This document shows positions 52,061 through 61,370 of a stretch of 64,000 nucleotides of DNA, piece by piece. A program made the position numbers and the translations under genes. The notes beneath the pieces were generated by a model that was given only the letters and a program-made list of their open reading frames with translations, searched no databases and was not told where the DNA came from. Positions within the stretch are counted from its first letter, which is position 1, and each line of letters begins with the position of its first letter. This DNA comes from UBA1425 sp045537495 (GTDB lineage Bacteria > Bacillota > Clostridia > Oscillospirales > Acutalibacteraceae), in contig JAZSPN010000021.1 of NCBI GenBank assembly GCA_045537495.1, positions 1-64,000 of the forward strand, read 5' to 3'.

Positions 52061-52602
52061 CGGTTTTGTACCTTATACCGAAGCTTTTGTCTTTGCCGGG
52101 AACAGTTATCAGAGCGTTTTATGAACACATAATATTAAAGGTTTTCAAAGTGCCCGTCGAGAACGCTTCATACATGAGGATGAATGAGCTTTTCGGACAC
52201 GTTGAACACGATCTTGTGACGGGTGTTTCGGGGAATCTTATTTTCTGCTGTTTGCCGGGATTTCTGCAGGTGCTGTTTGCGTTGCCGATGATGACGGTTT
52301 CTTTTTTGCAACTGCACGTTCTCGGGGTTACTCCGATTGATCCGCAGACGGGTACGGTTTCCGTGATGTTTATAATTTGTGCGGTTCTGAGAATTTTCGG
52401 AATCTGGCTTTTGTCAAATGTTTTTCCGCTTTACGAGGATTCGCTGAATCTGTTTGAAAAAGTCGGAGAAATCAACGGCTTTAAAAAAGTAATTCTTTAC
52501 CCGATAGCAACGGTTGTACGCGCAGGAGCATTTCTTGAGCGTTTCGGACTGACTTTCTGGATTCTCGTTGCCGAAACGGTATTATTGCTTTGGGTGTTTT
52601 AG
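52057..52602 (+). CDS. Hypothetical membrane protein, 181 residues
   Basis: Not recognised. It has about four hydrophobic segments (near 1-20, 60-90, 100-122 and 160-181) and a soluble loop with HVEHD near 48. The start overlaps the stop of the zinc-ribbon repeat gene in ATGA, so the two are translationally coupled and may form a complex. The segment order suggests an integral membrane partner protein. No family call can be made. Confidence 0.7.
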   Translation: MTVLYLIPKLLSLPGTVIRAFYEHIILKVFKVPVENASYMRMNELFGHVEHDLVTGVSGNLIFCCLPGFLQVLFALPMMTVSFLQLHVLGVTPIDPQTGTVSVMFIICAVLRIFGIWLLSNVFPLYEDSLNLFEKVGEINGFKKVILYPIATVVRAGAFLERFGLTFWILVAETVLLLWVF

Positions 52603-52620
52603 AAATAGGGTGGTTTATAA

Positions 52621-53355
52621 ATGCTGGAATTAAAAAACATTTCCTTCCGTATAAATGATGACGGAAGAGAAACAGAAATCTTAAATGATATAAGTTATAC
52701 ACTGGAGGATGACAAATTTCTGGTAATAACGGGACCTAACGGCGGAGGTAAGTCAACTCTTGCAAAAATCATCATGGGTATCGAAAAACCGACATCGGGA
52801 CAGATACTTCTGAACGGCAAGGATATCACGGATCTCGATATTACGGAGAGGGCACGACTCGGCGTAGGATATGCCTTTCAGCATCCGCCGAGATTCAAGG
52901 GGCTTACGGTCAGAAGACTTTTGTCGCTGGCACACGGAAGCGACCTTCCCGAGGACGAGTGCTGTGCATATCTTACCAACGTCGGACTTTGTTCGAGAGA
53001 GTATCTCAACAGAGAAGTCGATACATCGCTGTCGGGCGGCGAGGTCAAGAGAATAGAGATAGCAACACTTATGGCGAGAGATCTCGACGTGGCGATTTTC
53101 GATGAGCCCGAGGCAGGTATTGACTTGTGGAGTTTCACAATGCTTGTTGAAAGCTTCAAGATGATGTGCAGAGGAAGGCATAAGAGTGTTATTCTGATTT
53201 CACACCAGGAACGTATTATGCAGCTTGCCGATGAGATTCTCGTTATTGCAAACGGAAAAATAAGAACTCAGGGAAGCAGAGAAGAGGTATTCCCGAAGCT
53301 TCTCGGAGAATTCGGCGATGATTGCGGCTTCAGAGGAAAGGAGGCACTTTCATGA
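52621..53355 (+). CDS. sufC: SufC-type ABC ATPase
   Basis: A 244-residue ATPase of the Suf Fe-S cluster machinery. Walker A GPNGGGKST is near residue 38, Q-loop QHPPRFKG near 85, the SufC-like signature SLSGGEVKRIEIATLMARD near 135, Walker B VAIFDEPEAGIDLW near 157 and ISHQERIM near 192. It has no membrane partner domains. It overlaps the SufB/D gene by 4 bases, forming a two-gene unit without sufS, sufU or sufE nearby. Confidence 0.93.
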   Translation: MLELKNISFRINDDGRETEILNDISYTLEDDKFLVITGPNGGGKSTLAKIIMGIEKPTSGQILLNGKDITDLDITERARLGVGYAFQHPPRFKGLTVRRLLSLAHGSDLPEDECCAYLTNVGLCSREYLNREVDTSLSGGEVKRIEIATLMARDLDVAIFDEPEAGIDLWSFTMLVESFKMMCRGRHKSVILISHQERIMQLADEILVIANGKIRTQGSREEVFPKLLGEFGDDCGFRGKEALS

Positions 53356-54275
53356 GAGATGATATTGTATCGGGACTCTTGAAGCAGATATCCGATGTTG
53401 AAGTCATTCCGACGGACGGTGCTTACAATATCCGAAGAAACGGTGAAGGTATAGAAAGACGTTCGACGAAGGACGTTGAAATTGTTACGAAAACCGATAA
53501 ACCCGGAATTGATATCCGTATTGCACCGTTTTCGAAGGCGGAAAATGTTCACATTCCCGTCGTTATAACGGAATCGGGTATAACCGACAAGGTTTACAAT
53601 GATTTTTACATAGGCGAAGGTGCCGTTGTTACGGTGGTTGCAGGTTGCGGAATTCACAATTCGGGATGCGAAACATCTCAGCACGACGGTATACACCGTT
53701 TCTTTATCGGAAAGGGTGCACATCTGAAATACATTGAAAAGCATTACGGAGAGGGAGAAGGTACGGGAGAAAGAATACTCAATCCCACTACGGTTGTTGA
53801 CATGGCGGAGGATGCCGTGTGTGAAATGGAATCGGTACAGATACGCGGTGTCGATTCCACAAAGAGAGAAATGACGGCGAATCTCGACAAGGGTGCAAAA
53901 CTGATTATTACCGAAAGACTTATGACGCACGGCAAGCAGTTTGCAAGATCGGACATGGAGATAAATCTCAACGGAGAAGGCGCATCTGCACAGATAATTT
54001 CGCGCTCTGTCGGTAAGGATGATTCAAGTCAGATTTTCTATCCGAGAGCGGTCGGAAATGCTCCGTGTCAGGCACACGTTCAGTGCGATTCGATAATCAT
54101 GGACAGTGCAAAGATTCGTTCAATCCCCGAGATTTCGGCGAATCACTGTGACGCACAGATTGTTCACGAGGCGGCAATCGGCAGAATAAATAACGATCAG
54201 CTTATCAAATTGCAGACACTCGGACTTTGCGAGAGTGAAGCCGAAGAGATAATCATCGAGGGATTCTTGAAATAA
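53352..54275 (+). CDS. sufB: SufB/SufD-family scaffold protein, minimal form
   Basis: A 307-residue SufB/D core protein, part of Fe-S cluster assembly with SufC. The beta-helix core contains EIVTKTDKPGIDIRIAP-like strands, HNSGCETSQHDGIHRFFI near 105, and the C-terminal SIPEISANHCDAQIVHEAAIGRINNDQLIKLQTLG-type block, the SufB/D hallmark with Cys and His ligand candidates. It is much shorter than SufB (about 465) or SufD (about 420). A single scaffold with SufC matches the minimal SmsCB type reported in archaea and anaerobes. Confidence 0.92.
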   Translation: MRDDIVSGLLKQISDVEVIPTDGAYNIRRNGEGIERRSTKDVEIVTKTDKPGIDIRIAPFSKAENVHIPVVITESGITDKVYNDFYIGEGAVVTVVAGCGIHNSGCETSQHDGIHRFFIGKGAHLKYIEKHYGEGEGTGERILNPTTVVDMAEDAVCEMESVQIRGVDSTKREMTANLDKGAKLIITERLMTHGKQFARSDMEINLNGEGASAQIISRSVGKDDSSQIFYPRAVGNAPCQAHVQCDSIIMDSAKIRSIPEISANHCDAQIVHEAAIGRINNDQLIKLQTLGLCESEAEEIIIEGFLK

Positions 54276-54290
54276 GAGGAGATGACAACA

Positions 54291-55766
54291 GTGAACAAAA
54301 CCAAAAATTCAGGCGAATTGAAGCTTAATTACGGCAAAACGATTCTGATGGGATTTGCGTTTATGGCATCTTCAATCGCATGGGGCGTTTATGATCCCTA
54401 TGTCACCACGTTGCTTAACAAAATGCTCAGCGCCTCGGATACCATAGCGCGTTGGAGCATGATGCTGGCGGAAAAATTCCCGTTTTTGCTTACCTTTATG
54501 GAGGCACAGGGTGAAAATGTAGGATCGGCAGCAGCCGGATTTACACTCGTGCCGCTGTTCATCGGTTTTATAATGACATTCGACAATATTTTCGGCGTTA
54601 TTTTTCAGCCGGCATTCGGAAAGCTTTCCGACAGATGCCACACACGTTTCGGTAAAAGAAAGCCCTTCATCATGATCGGTGCTCCCGTGGCGGCAATACT
54701 GTTCATACTGATTCCGCGTATGCCGAATATACCGTCACTCATGGCCTGCATAATCGGATTCGTATTTGTTATGTCACTCTGGCGCGCACCTTGCGTTGCG
54801 CTGATGCCCGATCTTACACCTCCCGCTCTTCGAAGCGAGGGTAACTCGGTAATTAACCTTATCGGCGGTGTGGGCGGACTGTTTGCACTTGTTGCGGCAA
54901 CTATCGTCTGTGCTGTTTTCGGCTTCGATAAGAGCACACAGGAAGATATCTATATACCCTACGTATTCGCTTTTGCGGCAATCGTCATGGTTCTTTGTAC
55001 GCTGGTTGTTACATTCTTCGTAAAAGAGCCCGACAGCAGACTTTCTGTTGATGCGGTAAAGGAAGCTGATGCCGCACAGAAGAGAAAGATACAGAAAGAA
55101 GCTGCCAAGGCGGAAAAAGCGAAGCTTAAAGCGATGAAGCTTTCAAAGGCGGAAAGAAGAAGTCTTATACTTATGCTCTGCGGACTGTTTTTCCTCTTCT
55201 GCGGCTCAAACTCCATTCAGACATATTTTGCACTCTTTGCAGCCGAGATACTCGGCAAGGCAAGCGGTGAAGCTACATTCATGATGACTTTCTTTGCCGT
55301 ATCGACGGCACTCGGTGCAATCCCCGCGGGATTCCTCGGCAAGAAGATCGGCAGGAAAAAGACGATCATTCTCGGACTTTCGCTTTTCATTTCCGCATTT
55401 ATCGTTTATCTTATTGCGGAAAAGATTGCAGGATATCCGGTAATTGCTCTCGTATGGGTTGCGCTTGTACTTGGCGGTTTTGCCAACATGATGATAACGG
55501 TAAACACTCTTCCTCTTGTTCTTGAGATCGGAGGACTTGAAAAAGTCGGTACATTTACAGGTTATTACTACACAGCGACGTTCTCTGCACAAATCGCAAC
55601 TCCCATCGTTTACGGTCTTGTCAGAGTTATTTCGGGAACGTATGCCTCTCTGTTCATTTACTGTCCCATCTGCTTTGCACTTTCGATGCTTTGCATTTTC
55701 GGAGTGCGTCACGGAGAAGCTATACCTGAAGATGTTATTAAGGAAATCAAGCTCAACGAAGATTAA
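54291..55766 (+). CDS. MFS transporter (GPH/SLC45-like)
   Basis: A 491-residue polytopic membrane protein with about 12 membrane segments. The loop GKLSDRCHTRFGKRKPFIMIGAP near 110 is typical of GPH/SLC45 sugar symporters, repeated as GFLGKKIGRKKT in the second half. Residues 255-285 form a charged cytoplasmic loop of lysine and alanine. Substrate unknown, possibly a disaccharide. GTG at 54291 is nine bases after GAGGAG; an ATG at 54282 is too close to that site. Confidence 0.87.
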   Translation: MNKTKNSGELKLNYGKTILMGFAFMASSIAWGVYDPYVTTLLNKMLSASDTIARWSMMLAEKFPFLLTFMEAQGENVGSAAAGFTLVPLFIGFIMTFDNIFGVIFQPAFGKLSDRCHTRFGKRKPFIMIGAPVAAILFILIPRMPNIPSLMACIIGFVFVMSLWRAPCVALMPDLTPPALRSEGNSVINLIGGVGGLFALVAATIVCAVFGFDKSTQEDIYIPYVFAFAAIVMVLCTLVVTFFVKEPDSRLSVDAVKEADAAQKRKIQKEAAKAEKAKLKAMKLSKAERRSLILMLCGLFFLFCGSNSIQTYFALFAAEILGKASGEATFMMTFFAVSTALGAIPAGFLGKKIGRKKTIILGLSLFISAFIVYLIAEKIAGYPVIALVWVALVLGGFANMMITVNTLPLVLEIGGLEKVGTFTGYYYTATFSAQIATPIVYGLVRVISGTYASLFIYCPICFALSMLCIFGVRHGEAIPEDVIKEIKLNED

Positions 55767-55788
55767 TAATATTTAGGAGGATAAAAGA

Positions 55789-56496
55789 ATGGCACTTATT
55801 GAAGTTGATCATTTGAGCAAATCGTACGGAAGTCATCTCGTTCTCGATGACATTTCGTTCTCTTTCGAAGGCGGTCAGATTATCGGACTTTTAGGCCCCA
55901 ACGGAAGCGGTAAAACATCACTTATCAAAATTCTTGTAGGACTTATCAAGGATTATTCGGGACACGCATATATCGACGGTCACGAAGCGGATCCTCACAC
56001 AAAGGCGATGGTCGCATATCTGCCCGAAAAAACGTACCTTGCAGATTGGATGCGCTGTGTCGATGCCATCGAATATTTTGCGGATTTCTTTGCGGATTTC
56101 GACAGGGAAAAGGCGTACAAGATGCTTGACACCTTCCAGCTTCCTCCCAAGCAGACCATCAAGTCGATGTCGAAGGGAATGCAGGAAAAATTACAGCTTC
56201 TGCTTGTAATGTGCAGAAATGCGAAGCTCTACGTTCTCGACGAGCCTCTCGGCGGTGTCGATCCTGCGGCGAGAGCCTTTATTCTCGATACCATCATGAA
56301 GAATCATCCCGAGGGATCAACCATTCTTCTTTCAACTCACCTTATCTACGACGTCGAAAGAATTTTTGATTCCGTACTCATGATCGGCAGAGGCAAGGTG
56401 CTTCTTAAAGCATCCGTCGATGAAGTCAGAGAAAGCGGACGTACTATTGAAGAATTGTTCAAGGAGGTTTTCCAGTATGCTTGGCAAGTTGATTAA
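55789..56496 (+). CDS. ABC transporter ATP-binding protein
   Basis: A 235-residue ABC-2-type ATPase. Walker A GLLGPNGSGKTSLIKILVG near 33, the signature SKGMQEKLQLLLVM near 127, Walker B LYVLDEPLGGVDPAAR near 147 and the H-loop STHLIYDVE near 183. It pairs with the permease gene that overlaps its last 20 bases. The substrate is unknown; drug, lipid or peptide export is typical. A TAGGAGG site is present. Confidence 0.92.
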   Translation: MALIEVDHLSKSYGSHLVLDDISFSFEGGQIIGLLGPNGSGKTSLIKILVGLIKDYSGHAYIDGHEADPHTKAMVAYLPEKTYLADWMRCVDAIEYFADFFADFDREKAYKMLDTFQLPPKQTIKSMSKGMQEKLQLLLVMCRNAKLYVLDEPLGGVDPAARAFILDTIMKNHPEGSTILLSTHLIYDVERIFDSVLMIGRGKVLLKASVDEVRESGRTIEELFKEVFQYAWQVD

Positions 56497-57313
56497 AAAT
56501 GATTTTAAATCCACGGCACATTCAATGTTCGGCATTTTTCTGTCGGCGGCAATCACCTTTGCCGTAATGGTATTGGTTTTCCTTATCAAGAACAGGACAC
56601 TTATGATACTCAGCTCCGTCGTTCTCGGCGGTATCTGTATCGGCGCTCTCGTCATCACGCTGTTCTCGATCGTAGGCTCATTCAACAAGTCGCTTTACGG
56701 TGCACAGGGTTACCTTACATTCACTCTTCCCGTAACGGGAAAACAGATTCTTGCAAGCAAAACAATTGTTGCCCTCATCTGGGTTTCCATCAGCTTTATT
56801 TTTACAATCGGCGTTGTGGCTTTTCTCGTTTTCTACTGGACGGCACAGACGAGTGATAACCTCAAACAGACGCTTCAGATGATCTATCAGATGCTCCAGA
56901 GCATGCAGGGCTTTCCCGATGCAGGCACGGCAATCAAGGTTATCTCCGTTATCGTTATCTACCTTTTCGTAAAGGCTCTTTTCCTTATCTTCAAGGTAGC
57001 TTTTTCGCTGTCTGTTGCAAACACGAAGAAATGCCAGAAGTACAACCCCGTTCTTATTGCGATTCTCATCTACTTCGCCGTTTACGTTGTAATTCAGATA
57101 GCAACCATCGCTTCGGCATATCTTCCCGTATATCTTGCAGTCGGCTCATCGGGCATCGGACTTGATATCGGCGGAGCCCTCATAGGCCTTGCCGACAATG
57201 CAAGCATTTTCATAAAGATTCCGATTCTCGGATACATCTTTGAGGCAGTGGTTTGCATATTGCTCTATGTTGCAACGGGCAACATCATGACAAATCACGT
57301 TAATATCAAATAA
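56477..57313 (+). CDS. ABC-2-type permease
   Basis: A 278-residue membrane protein with six predicted membrane segments (about 18-40, 48-72, 100-125, 155-178, 195-220 and 245-272). It is the membrane half of the exporter whose ATPase is encoded just upstream. Its ATG lies inside that gene and is preceded by GGAGG. ABC-2 proteins are too divergent for a substrate call. Confidence 0.85.
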   Translation: MLGKLIKNDFKSTAHSMFGIFLSAAITFAVMVLVFLIKNRTLMILSSVVLGGICIGALVITLFSIVGSFNKSLYGAQGYLTFTLPVTGKQILASKTIVALIWVSISFIFTIGVVAFLVFYWTAQTSDNLKQTLQMIYQMLQSMQGFPDAGTAIKVISVIVIYLFVKALFLIFKVAFSLSVANTKKCQKYNPVLIAILIYFAVYVVIQIATIASAYLPVYLAVGSSGIGLDIGGALIGLADNASIFIKIPILGYIFEAVVCILLYVATGNIMTNHVNIK

Positions 57314-57314
57314 T

Positions 57315-58448
57315 ATGACTGTCGGAATTTTCGGAGGTACGTTCAATCCTCCTCATCTCGGACACAAGCATTTTGTTGAAACTGTGGCGGACAGGCTGGG
57401 ACTTGATAAAGTCCTGATAATTCCGACGTTTGAGCCTCCGCATAAGCTGAGTGACAGCAGTGTTTCTTGTGAGAGCAGGATGGAAATGTGCCGTATGATG
57501 TTTGATGATCCGCGGTGCGAAATCAGTACGATTGAAATCGACAGAGGCGGTAAAAGCTATACTGTCGAAACTCTTGAAGCACTTAAAGAGATTTATCCCG
57601 ATGATGAGCTGTGCTTTTTGATGGGATCGGACATGCTTCTGAGCTTTCATATGTGGTATCGGCACAAGGATATTTTGAAGCTGTGCCGTATTTGCGCGGC
57701 AACACGCGAAAAGGGCCTTCGGCTTCCCGATGAAAACTGTACGGTAATCGATGATTTCGAACCGATCGAAATGAGTTCTACCGAGATACGCGAAAAGGTG
57801 CGACTCGGAGAAAATGTGTCGGATTTTGTCGGAGAAAAAATCTCATCGTTTATTGCTGAAAAGAAGCTTTATCACGACGAAAACACACATTACAGACGTT
57901 TACTCCGTGACAGACTGTCACCGTACAGACTGCATCATTCTTTTTGTGTTGCGGACTGTGCAAAAGAGCTTGCACGGATTTACGGTGAAGATTGCGAAAA
58001 GGCTTATACGGTCGGGCTTCTGCACGATGTCATGAAGGATTCGTCGCGGGAAGAACAGCTTTACGAAATCGCGAAGGCGGAAATACAGCTTTCCGACGAG
58101 GAATTCTCTTCGGGGAAACTGTGGCATGCAAAAGCGGGTTGCGCATTCCTTAAAAATGAGGGACTCATTTCCGACGAGGATGCTCTTAATGCCGTCTGTT
58201 ATCATACAACGGGACGGCGGGGAATGAGTTTACTTGAAAAAATAATTTTTATAGCAGATTTTGCATCTGCAGACAGAACGTATGACGGAATAGACAAAAT
58301 GAGAGATTTATCCGTAAAATCACTTGAAGAAGCGATGTTCTTCGGTCTTGCGTTCACGATATCCGATCTGGCGGAAAAAGGCGGAATCATCCATCCCGAC
58401 AGTATCGGATGCTACAATGAAATTGTTATGAATAAACAGAAAGGTTGA
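57315..58448 (+). CDS. nadD: NadD-YqeK fusion: nicotinate-nucleotide adenylyltransferase and HD hydrolase
   Basis: A 377-residue fusion. Residues 1-185 are NadD, which makes nicotinate adenine dinucleotide for NAD synthesis: GIFGGTFNPPHLGHKH at 4-19 and SSTEIRE near 155. Residues 195-377 are a YqeK-like HD domain, a symmetrical Ap4A hydrolase: HHSFCVADCAKEL near 211 and GLLHDVMKD near 234 supply the HD metal ligands. In other Bacillota these are separate adjacent genes. It starts one base after the permease stop with no clear ribosome site. Confidence 0.93.
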   Translation: MTVGIFGGTFNPPHLGHKHFVETVADRLGLDKVLIIPTFEPPHKLSDSSVSCESRMEMCRMMFDDPRCEISTIEIDRGGKSYTVETLEALKEIYPDDELCFLMGSDMLLSFHMWYRHKDILKLCRICAATREKGLRLPDENCTVIDDFEPIEMSSTEIREKVRLGENVSDFVGEKISSFIAEKKLYHDENTHYRRLLRDRLSPYRLHHSFCVADCAKELARIYGEDCEKAYTVGLLHDVMKDSSREEQLYEIAKAEIQLSDEEFSSGKLWHAKAGCAFLKNEGLISDEDALNAVCYHTTGRRGMSLLEKIIFIADFASADRTYDGIDKMRDLSVKSLEEAMFFGLAFTISDLAEKGGIIHPDSIGCYNEIVMNKQKG

Positions 58449-58453
58449 AAGTC

Positions 58454-58807
58454 ATGTTACCGAAAGAATTGGCATTTAAGGCAGTTGAAATTCTTGACAG
58501 CAAGAAGGCAGAGGATATAAAGCTTATCGAAGTAACGGAGCAGACAATCGTTGCGGATTACTTCGTCATTGCAACGGGAACATCTTCTACCCATGTCAGA
58601 GCTCTTGCCGATGACGTTGAATACGAATTACAGCAGATCGGCATTGAGGACGGTCATATTGAAGGCAGAGCAACGGGCTGGGTGCTTCTTGATTACGGTT
58701 CAGTGCTCGTCCATGTATTTGACAAAGAGAGCAGAGAGTATTATAATCTTGAACGTCTTTGGCTTGATGCAAACGTAGTTGATATCTCGCATCTTTTGAA
58801 AGATTGA
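58454..58807 (+). CDS. rsfS: Ribosomal silencing factor RsfS
   Basis: A 117-residue RsfS/Iojap protein that binds L14 and blocks subunit joining when nutrients are short. The motifs ADYFVIATGTSSTHVRALADDV near 28 and LDYGSVLVHVFDKESREYYNLERLW near 77 are diagnostic. It follows nadD-yqeK, the conserved order. ATG at 58454 is used after AAAGG; an in-frame TTG at 58445 is too close to it. Confidence 0.96.
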   Translation: MLPKELAFKAVEILDSKKAEDIKLIEVTEQTIVADYFVIATGTSSTHVRALADDVEYELQQIGIEDGHIEGRATGWVLLDYGSVLVHVFDKESREYYNLERLWLDANVVDISHLLKD

Positions 58808-58837
58808 TTTTATTCCGAAAGGACTGCAATATTAGAA

Positions 58838-61246
58838 ATGAAAAATTATGATTTTAAAGCTGTCGAGAAAAAATGGCAGCAGAGATGGGAAGAAAGCGGT
58901 GTTTTCCATGCAAAGCAGGATTACACGTTGCCGAAGTTTTATTGCCTTGTAGAGTTTCCGTATCCGTCGGGACAGGGACTTCACGTAGGACATCCCCGTT
59001 CGTATACTGCAATTGATGCAGTTGCAAGAAAGAAAAGACTTCAGGGCTTTAACGTACTTTATCCGATGGGCTGGGACGCATTCGGTCTTCCCACGGAGAA
59101 CTTTGCGATAAAGAATCATATTCACCCCGAAATCGTTACGAGAGATAACGTTGCTCACTTCAAACAGCAGCTTCAGTCACTCGGATTCTCTTTTGACTGG
59201 AGCCGTGAAGTCAATACAACGGATCCTGATTACTACAAGTGGACTCAGTGGATTTTCCTTCAGCTTTTCAAAAAAGGACTTGCATATAAAAAGGAAATGG
59301 CTGTTAACTGGTGTACTTCATGTAAGTGCGTTCTTGCAAACGAAGAGGTTGTAAACGGTGTTTGCGAACGTTGCGGAAGCGAAGTTGTCAGAAAGGTCAA
59401 GAGTCAGTGGATGCTCAAAATTACCGAGTATGCACAAAGACTTATTGATGACCTTGACGATGTTAACTTTATCGAAAGAGTAAAGATTCAGCAGAAGAAC
59501 TGGATCGGACGTTCAACGGGTGCCGAGGTAGATTTTACTGCAACGACCGGTGACAAAATCCGCGTATACACCACACGTCCCGATACGCTTTTCGGAGCGA
59601 CTTATATGGTCGTTTCTCCCGAGCATCAGTTGATTGATAAGTGGGCAGATGTTCTTGAGAACATGGATGAAATCGAGGATTACCGTCAGAAGGCGGCACA
59701 TAAATCGGATTTCGAAAGAACGGAAGTCAACAAGGACAAGACGGGCGTTGAGCTTAAAGGCGTACGTGCCGTAAACCCCGTAAACGGAAAAGAGATCCCG
59801 ATCTTTATTTCCGACTATGTACTCGTTTCCTACGGAACGGGCGCTATTATGGCAGTTCCCGCTCATGATACACGTGACTTCGAATTTGCGAAGAAATTCA
59901 ATTTGCCGATTATTGAAGTTGTCAGTGGCGGAGATGTCGAAAAAGAAGCGTTCACCGACTGTGAAACGGGCACAATGGTTAACTCCGATTTTCTTACGGG
60001 ACTTTCCGTTGAGGAAGCGAAGGTAAAAATCATTGAATGGCTTACAAATGAAGGCAAGGGTGAAAAGAAGGTTAACTTCAAGCTTCGTGACTGGGTATTC
60101 TCACGTCAGAGATACTGGGGCGAGCCCATTCCGATTATTGTTTGTGACAAGTGCGGATATGTTCCGCTTAAAGAGAGCGAATTACCGTTGCGTCTTCCCG
60201 AGGTTGACAGCTACGAGCCGACGGACAACGGTGAATCACCGCTTGCTAAGCTTGATGACTGGGTAAATGTCAAATGTCCGTGCTGTGGCGGAGATGCAAA
60301 GAGAGAAACAGACACGATGCCTCAGTGGGCAGGCTCAAGCTGGTATTTCCTCCGTTATTGCGATCCTCACAACAGCGAGGCGTTTGCATCCAAGGAGGCA
60401 CTCGATTACTGGACTCCCGTTGACTGGTATAACGGCGGTATGGAGCATACGACGCTTCACTTGCTTTACAGCCGTTTCTGGCATAAATTCCTTTATGATA
60501 TCGGTGTGGTTTCTTCGAAGGAACCGTACATGAAACGTACAAGCCACGGAATGATTCTCGGTGAAAACGGCGAGAAGATGTCGAAGTCGAGAGGCAACGT
60601 TGTAAATCCCGACGATATCGTAAATCAGTACGGTGCAGACACCATGCGCCTTTACGAGATGTTTATCGGTGACTTTGAAAAAGCGGCACCGTGGAACAGC
60701 GACAGCATCAAGGGCTGTAAGCGTTTCCTTGACCGAGTATGGGGACTTCAGGATATCTGTGAAGAAGGTGCTGTTTCGGAAGATCTCGAAAGTGAGATTC
60801 ACCGTACAATCAAGAAGGTTACCGAGGATATCGACAACCTCAAGGCGAATACGGCTATTGCGGCGTTGATGTCGCTTCTTAACCGTTTCTATGAAAAGGG
60901 TAAGGTAACATCGGAAGAATTCAGCATTTTCCTTCGTCTTCTCAATCCCATGGCACCGCATCTTACGGAAGAAATCTGGGAAACACTTTCTTTCGGCGGA
61001 ACTGTAACGGACAATGCGTGGCCGAAGTATGACGAAGCAAAGTGCGTTGACGATAAGATTGAAATCGCTGTCCAGGTTAACGGAAAGGTGAAAACCAAGA
61101 TCGTTGTTGATGCACAGGCGCAGTCGGATGACGTTATCGCTGTTGCAAAAGCAGACGAAAAGGTGGCCTCCATCGTTGACGGAAAGCAGATTGTCAAAGA
61201 ACTTTATGTTAAAGGCAGACTTGTCAATATTGTTGTTAAAATGTAA
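58838..61246 (+). CDS. leuS: Leucyl-tRNA synthetase
   Basis: An 802-residue class I synthetase. The HIGH motif appears as HVGH near 48 and KMSKS near 578. A zinc-ribbon insert CTSCKCVLANEEV and CERCG lies near 160. The CP1 editing domain includes TTRPDTLFGATYMVV near 248. The anticodon-binding and C-terminal domains follow (VQVNGKVKTK near 745). Its ribosome site AAAGGA is 14 bases from the ATG, unusually far. Confidence 0.97.
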   Translation: MKNYDFKAVEKKWQQRWEESGVFHAKQDYTLPKFYCLVEFPYPSGQGLHVGHPRSYTAIDAVARKKRLQGFNVLYPMGWDAFGLPTENFAIKNHIHPEIVTRDNVAHFKQQLQSLGFSFDWSREVNTTDPDYYKWTQWIFLQLFKKGLAYKKEMAVNWCTSCKCVLANEEVVNGVCERCGSEVVRKVKSQWMLKITEYAQRLIDDLDDVNFIERVKIQQKNWIGRSTGAEVDFTATTGDKIRVYTTRPDTLFGATYMVVSPEHQLIDKWADVLENMDEIEDYRQKAAHKSDFERTEVNKDKTGVELKGVRAVNPVNGKEIPIFISDYVLVSYGTGAIMAVPAHDTRDFEFAKKFNLPIIEVVSGGDVEKEAFTDCETGTMVNSDFLTGLSVEEAKVKIIEWLTNEGKGEKKVNFKLRDWVFSRQRYWGEPIPIIVCDKCGYVPLKESELPLRLPEVDSYEPTDNGESPLAKLDDWVNVKCPCCGGDAKRETDTMPQWAGSSWYFLRYCDPHNSEAFASKEALDYWTPVDWYNGGMEHTTLHLLYSRFWHKFLYDIGVVSSKEPYMKRTSHGMILGENGEKMSKSRGNVVNPDDIVNQYGADTMRLYEMFIGDFEKAAPWNSDSIKGCKRFLDRVWGLQDICEEGAVSEDLESEIHRTIKKVTEDIDNLKANTAIAALMSLLNRFYEKGKVTSEEFSIFLRLLNPMAPHLTEEIWETLSFGGTVTDNAWPKYDEAKCVDDKIEIAVQVNGKVKTKIVVDAQAQSDDVIAVAKADEKVASIVDGKQIVKELYVKGRLVNIVVKM

Positions 61247-61287
61247 AAAATATATTGTTTTGTTCATAGAAAATTCAAATAAACATA

Positions 61288-61316
61288 TTGACATCCGATG
61301 ACGGCTATTGTATAAT
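61288..61316 (+). promoter_or_regulatory. Consensus promoter of rpsU
   Basis: Perfect TTGACA (61288-61293), 17-base spacer and perfect TATAAT (61311-61316), about 55 bases before the rpsU start codon. Confidence 0.85.
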
Positions 61317-61339
61317 ATTCCTCGTCGATTAAATATTGA

Positions 61340-61358
61340 CCCCTGTATAACAGAGGGG
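61340..61358 (+). promoter_or_regulatory. Leader hairpin overlapping the rpsU ribosome site
   Basis: CCCCT (61340-61344) pairs with AGGGG (61354-61358), whose last four bases begin the GGGGAGGG ribosome site (61355-61362). The hairpin could hide that site; CTGT/ACAG is an alternative inner pairing. Confidence 0.4.
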
Positions 61359-61370
61359 AGGGAACATAGA

